A DNA stretch of 64,000 nt from HXMU1420-13 sp965249965 (GTDB lineage: Bacteria > Bacteroidota > Rhodothermia > Balneolales > Balneolaceae). The DNA lies in the NCBI GenBank assembly GCA_965249965.1, contig OZ252262.1:186001-250000 (forward strand), written 5' to 3'. The notes under the pieces are model-generated. The model ran no database searches. It was not told where the DNA came from and was given only the letters and a program-made list of their open reading frames with translations. Positions 61,183 to 64,000 of the stretch are shown here, piece by piece. Each line of letters begins with the position of its first letter. Position 1 is the first letter of the stretch. The translations under genes were made by a program, and so were the position numbers.

Positions 61183-63848
61183 TCACCCATCACTTGCTTA
61201 AGCTCTGTAACTAACATCAGTGCTTCTATAGGTGTAATTCGATTTGGATCGATAGCTTCGAGTTTGTTCATCAAGGTTTCAAACTTGGGATCCATGTGAT
61301 TGGTAAATAAATTCATCTGGGAGATTTCCGGTTGCACTTCAATACTCTGGGCCATTTTTTGAGCTGCCTTCTTTTGCTTGATGGCATCACTTTCAGGGGT
61401 TCCATTTTTATTTGTTACATCCAGACTATGACTCTCCAAATTTCCGAGTATCTCTTTAGCTCTTTCAATCACAACTTCCGGTAACCCGGCCATATTCGCT
61501 ACCTGAATTCCATAACTATGATCGGCTCCACCTCTAATCAACTTTCGAAGAAAAATGACTTTCCCATCATGCTCTTTCACTTGCACATTAAAGTTCTTGA
61601 TACGCCCATACATATGTTCCAGCTCATTCAATTCGTGATAATGCGTTGCAAATAAGGTTTTTGCTGCAACAGGCGCATGATTATGTAGATATTCGGCCAG
61701 ACTCCATGCAATGCTCAAGCCATCAAAAGTTGATGTTCCCCTACCTACTTCATCCAGTAAAATCAGAGATCTTGGCGTGGCGTTATTCAAAATATTGGCA
61801 GCTTCGTTCATCTCAACCAAAAAGGTTGATTCCCCCGCTGCTAAATTATCAGATGCCCCAACTCGTGTGAATATCTTATCTACTAAACCAAGAAACGCCG
61901 ATTCTGCCGGCACAAAACTCCCAAGTTGAGCCATTAAAACAATCAATCCGGTTTGCCGCAAAATGATACTTTTACCTGCCATATTTGGCCCGGTAATAAT
62001 CATGATCTGCTGCTCACCATTATTCAATTCAATATCATTCGGAATAAAAGGCTCGCCAAGAGGTAACGACTTTTCAACGACAGGATGTCGCCCTTTTTTG
62101 ATCACAATTTCTTCAGAGTCTCGCACTTCCGGTTTTGCATAGGCATTTCGGAAAGCCACTTCAGCAAAACTTTGAAGTACATCCAACTGTGCTAATGCCT
62201 GTGCAATCTGTTGAATGTCATCGGCAAATTCAGATACAAACACTCGCAGTTCTTCAAATAATTTGTACTCCAGGGTTTTGCTACGATCTTCAGCCGAAAG
62301 AACTTTTTCTTCTACCTCTTTCAATTCAGGGGTGATATATCGCTCGGCATTAACTAAGGTTTGCTTCCGAATAAACGTCTCGGGGACTTTATCCTTATGG
62401 GCGTTTGTTACTTCGATGTAATAACCAAAGACTTTGTTATACCCAATTTTTAGCGATGGAATGCCGGTTTCAGCAGAGAGTTGATCTTTTATTTGAGCTA
62501 TATAATTCTTTCCATTTTTTGCGATATCGCGAAGCTCATCTAACTCGTCATTCAAACCTTCACGAATCATCCCACCTTCGCGGATACTAGCTGGCGGCTG
62601 CTCAGTAAGTGTATCCATAATCCGATGTTGAAGCTCAATCAACAACTTCAGCCTGGAATTAATGTCTTGCAAAAGCACATTATCCCAACTAGAGAACAGG
62701 CTTTTTATTCGTGGAATTTGATTTAGTGAGAGCTCAATTTGTTTGATGTCGCGCGCATTTGTTCTGCCAACACATATTCTTGAAATGAGGCGCTCTAAAT
62801 CGCCCACTTCATCCAACTCCTGCCTGATATTCGATCGAACTGTATGATTTTGATACAACTCGTCAACTGCATCTAATCGATGCTGGATGGGAGTTAGGCG
62901 TTTTAATGGTCGCATGATCCAGCGCCGTAGTAATCTTCCGCCCATTGCCGTACTTGTCTCATCCATGATCGAAATCAATGTACCTTCAGTTCCACCTTCC
63001 TGAATGCTGCTTGTCAGCTCAAGATTTCTTTTGGTGGATGGATCTAACGACATAAACTCGTTGCTCTCGTACGCATATATACGACGTAGATGTTGCAAAT
63101 AAGCTTTTTGCGTTTCTTTCATATAGTGGAGCAAAGCACCCGCCGCAACTTGCGCCACCTTTAATTCTTCCACACCAAACCCTTTCAAAGAATGGGTTTT
63201 AAAATGTTCGATAAGCGTAGTGTAGCCGTAATCACCTTCGAACACCCAATCATCAATTTGGGTGATGTTATAAGCATCAAACTGGTTGGCCAGTTTTCCT
63301 TTCAGCTTGGCTTGCACTAGAACTTCTGACGGTTGGATGGCTGCCATCAAACTATACAAACCTGAATCTGAAACCTCACTCAAACCAAATTCACCAGTCG
63401 ATATATCCGAAAAGGAAACCCCTATCAGCGGCCCTGCCCAAAACAGTGAAATGATGTAGTTATTGCGTTTATGTTCCAGGAGCTTATCGGAAAGGGTAAC
63501 GCCCGGAGTGGTGATTTCCGTAACATCCCGATTTACAATTTTTCGCCCTGCTTTTTTTGCCTCATCCGGACTTTCAGTCTGATCACAAACAGCAACTTTG
63601 TAGCCTTTTTTAACCAATTTTGGCAGATAGGTATCAAGCGCATGAAAAGGAAATCCAGCCAAAGGAGTTTGGTCGCCACCGTTGTTTCTCTTTGTTAGAG
63701 TAATCCCCAATTCTTTACTAACTAAAACCGCGTCATCAGAAAAAGTCTCATAGAAATCCCCTACCCTAAAAAGTAAAATAGTACCGGGATATTGCTCCTT
63801 AATCTCATTGTACTGGCGCATTAAAGGAGTCTGTTTTCGGGCTGTCAT
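61179..63848 (-). CDS. mutS: DNA mismatch repair protein MutS
   Basis: The 889-residue mismatch-recognition ATPase has the mismatch-wedge motif GDFYETF with Phe32 and Glu34, then connector, lever and clamp domains. The ATPase has Walker A GPNMAGKS (about 622-629), LLDEVGRGTSTFDG (Walker B/signature) and FATHYHEL. The C-terminal tail includes QMNLF near residue 850, a likely beta-clamp contact. ATG 63848 gives the usual TPLMRQYNEIK start. It is first in an operon with the GntR regulator and helicase. The 152 bases upstream to the window end show nothing identifiable. Confidence 0.98.
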   Translation of the reverse strand: MTARKQTPLMRQYNEIKEQYPGTILLFRVGDFYETFSDDAVLVSKELGITLTKRNNGGDQTPLAGFPFHALDTYLPKLVKKGYKVAVCDQTESPDEAKKAGRKIVNRDVTEITTPGVTLSDKLLEHKRNNYIISLFWAGPLIGVSFSDISTGEFGLSEVSDSGLYSLMAAIQPSEVLVQAKLKGKLANQFDAYNITQIDDWVFEGDYGYTTLIEHFKTHSLKGFGVEELKVAQVAAGALLHYMKETQKAYLQHLRRIYAYESNEFMSLDPSTKRNLELTSSIQEGGTEGTLISIMDETSTAMGGRLLRRWIMRPLKRLTPIQHRLDAVDELYQNHTVRSNIRQELDEVGDLERLISRICVGRTNARDIKQIELSLNQIPRIKSLFSSWDNVLLQDINSRLKLLIELQHRIMDTLTEQPPASIREGGMIREGLNDELDELRDIAKNGKNYIAQIKDQLSAETGIPSLKIGYNKVFGYYIEVTNAHKDKVPETFIRKQTLVNAERYITPELKEVEEKVLSAEDRSKTLEYKLFEELRVFVSEFADDIQQIAQALAQLDVLQSFAEVAFRNAYAKPEVRDSEEIVIKKGRHPVVEKSLPLGEPFIPNDIELNNGEQQIMIITGPNMAGKSIILRQTGLIVLMAQLGSFVPAESAFLGLVDKIFTRVGASDNLAAGESTFLVEMNEAANILNNATPRSLILLDEVGRGTSTFDGLSIAWSLAEYLHNHAPVAAKTLFATHYHELNELEHMYGRIKNFNVQVKEHDGKVIFLRKLIRGGADHSYGIQVANMAGLPEVVIERAKEILGNLESHSLDVTNKNGTPESDAIKQKKAAQKMAQSIEVQPEISQMNLFTNHMDPKFETLMNKLEAIDPNRITPIEALMLVTELKQVMGD

Positions 63849-64000
63849 GTATTGAATTTGCTAACGAATCATTATTAAGTAGACACCCTGAATTCTATCT
63901 GGGATCTGTAAAAAATGAACATCTAATTGATGCTCTGAACAATTACTCTGATCAAAACAGATGCTGAATCGAGTTCAACTTGACTACAACGGTGTATCAA

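Overview
The window looks like chromosome of a marine or halophilic member of Balneolota/Rhodothermota, in the wider Bacteroidota-like assemblage; Balneola-type relatives are my best guess. This rests on moderate-to-low GC, two secreted proteins ending in type IX secretion (T9SS) sorting domains, a periplasmic beta-propeller histidine kinase, a type II (plant-like) DAHP synthase, SemiSWEET, and few strong Shine-Dalgarno sequences. It is an inference from gene content, without a 16S or marker-gene comparison. || Layout. 0-6 kb is a proteostasis block: clpB (cut by the window start), a dual-specificity-type phosphatase, a Cys-rich protein, HtrA and Hsp20. Hsp20 has a well-formed sigma-54 promoter with upstream palindromic repeats. 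6-15.5 kb holds aroG-type DAHP synthase, a receiver-adenylate cyclase, uvrA, and a hybrid-propeller kinase with its NarL-type regulator. 15.5-18.4 kb is a large repetitive T9SS cargo; identical-architecture 7-2-7 operator-like sites precede both the regulator and the cargo gene. 18.5-24.4 kb holds secD, secF, a STAS antagonist, purA and an SRAP (HMCES/YedK) protein. 24.3-26.8 kb is a divergent Y-family polymerase cassette with two tiny related ORFs. 26.9-32 kb holds a DUF2971-type gene, a subtilisin lipoprotein and a thrombospondin-type-3 repeat T9SS protein. 32-46 kb is metabolism: a class IV aminotransferase overlapping a sulfotransferase-like gene, a class I aminotransferase, two NTF2-like paralogs, an SSS transporter, rdgB, SemiSWEET, a PfkB kinase, GT2, an epimerase, Nudix, a FAD oxidoreductase, M20 and mnmD. 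46-50 kb holds serA, engB, purF and OsmC. 50-57 kb holds a histidine kinase and a small carbohydrate-related group (DUF5060-type glycosidase, CBM-like protein, PhyH, PD40 propeller). 58-64 kb is an apparent operon mutS-GntR-helicase. || The most unusual region is 57.25-57.99 kb. One intact tRNA-Gly(GCC) is surrounded by three tRNA-Gly-derived copies. In them, 8-nt segments of the D, anticodon and T arms are replaced by different 16-nt (mostly palindromic) sequences while the flanking tRNA sequence is kept. Two copies retain their own intrinsic terminators. A small GIY-YIG nuclease gene lies inside this array, and its stop codon falls in the D-arm remnant of one copy. I know of no description of this arrangement and regard it as the best candidate for an undescribed element or system here.
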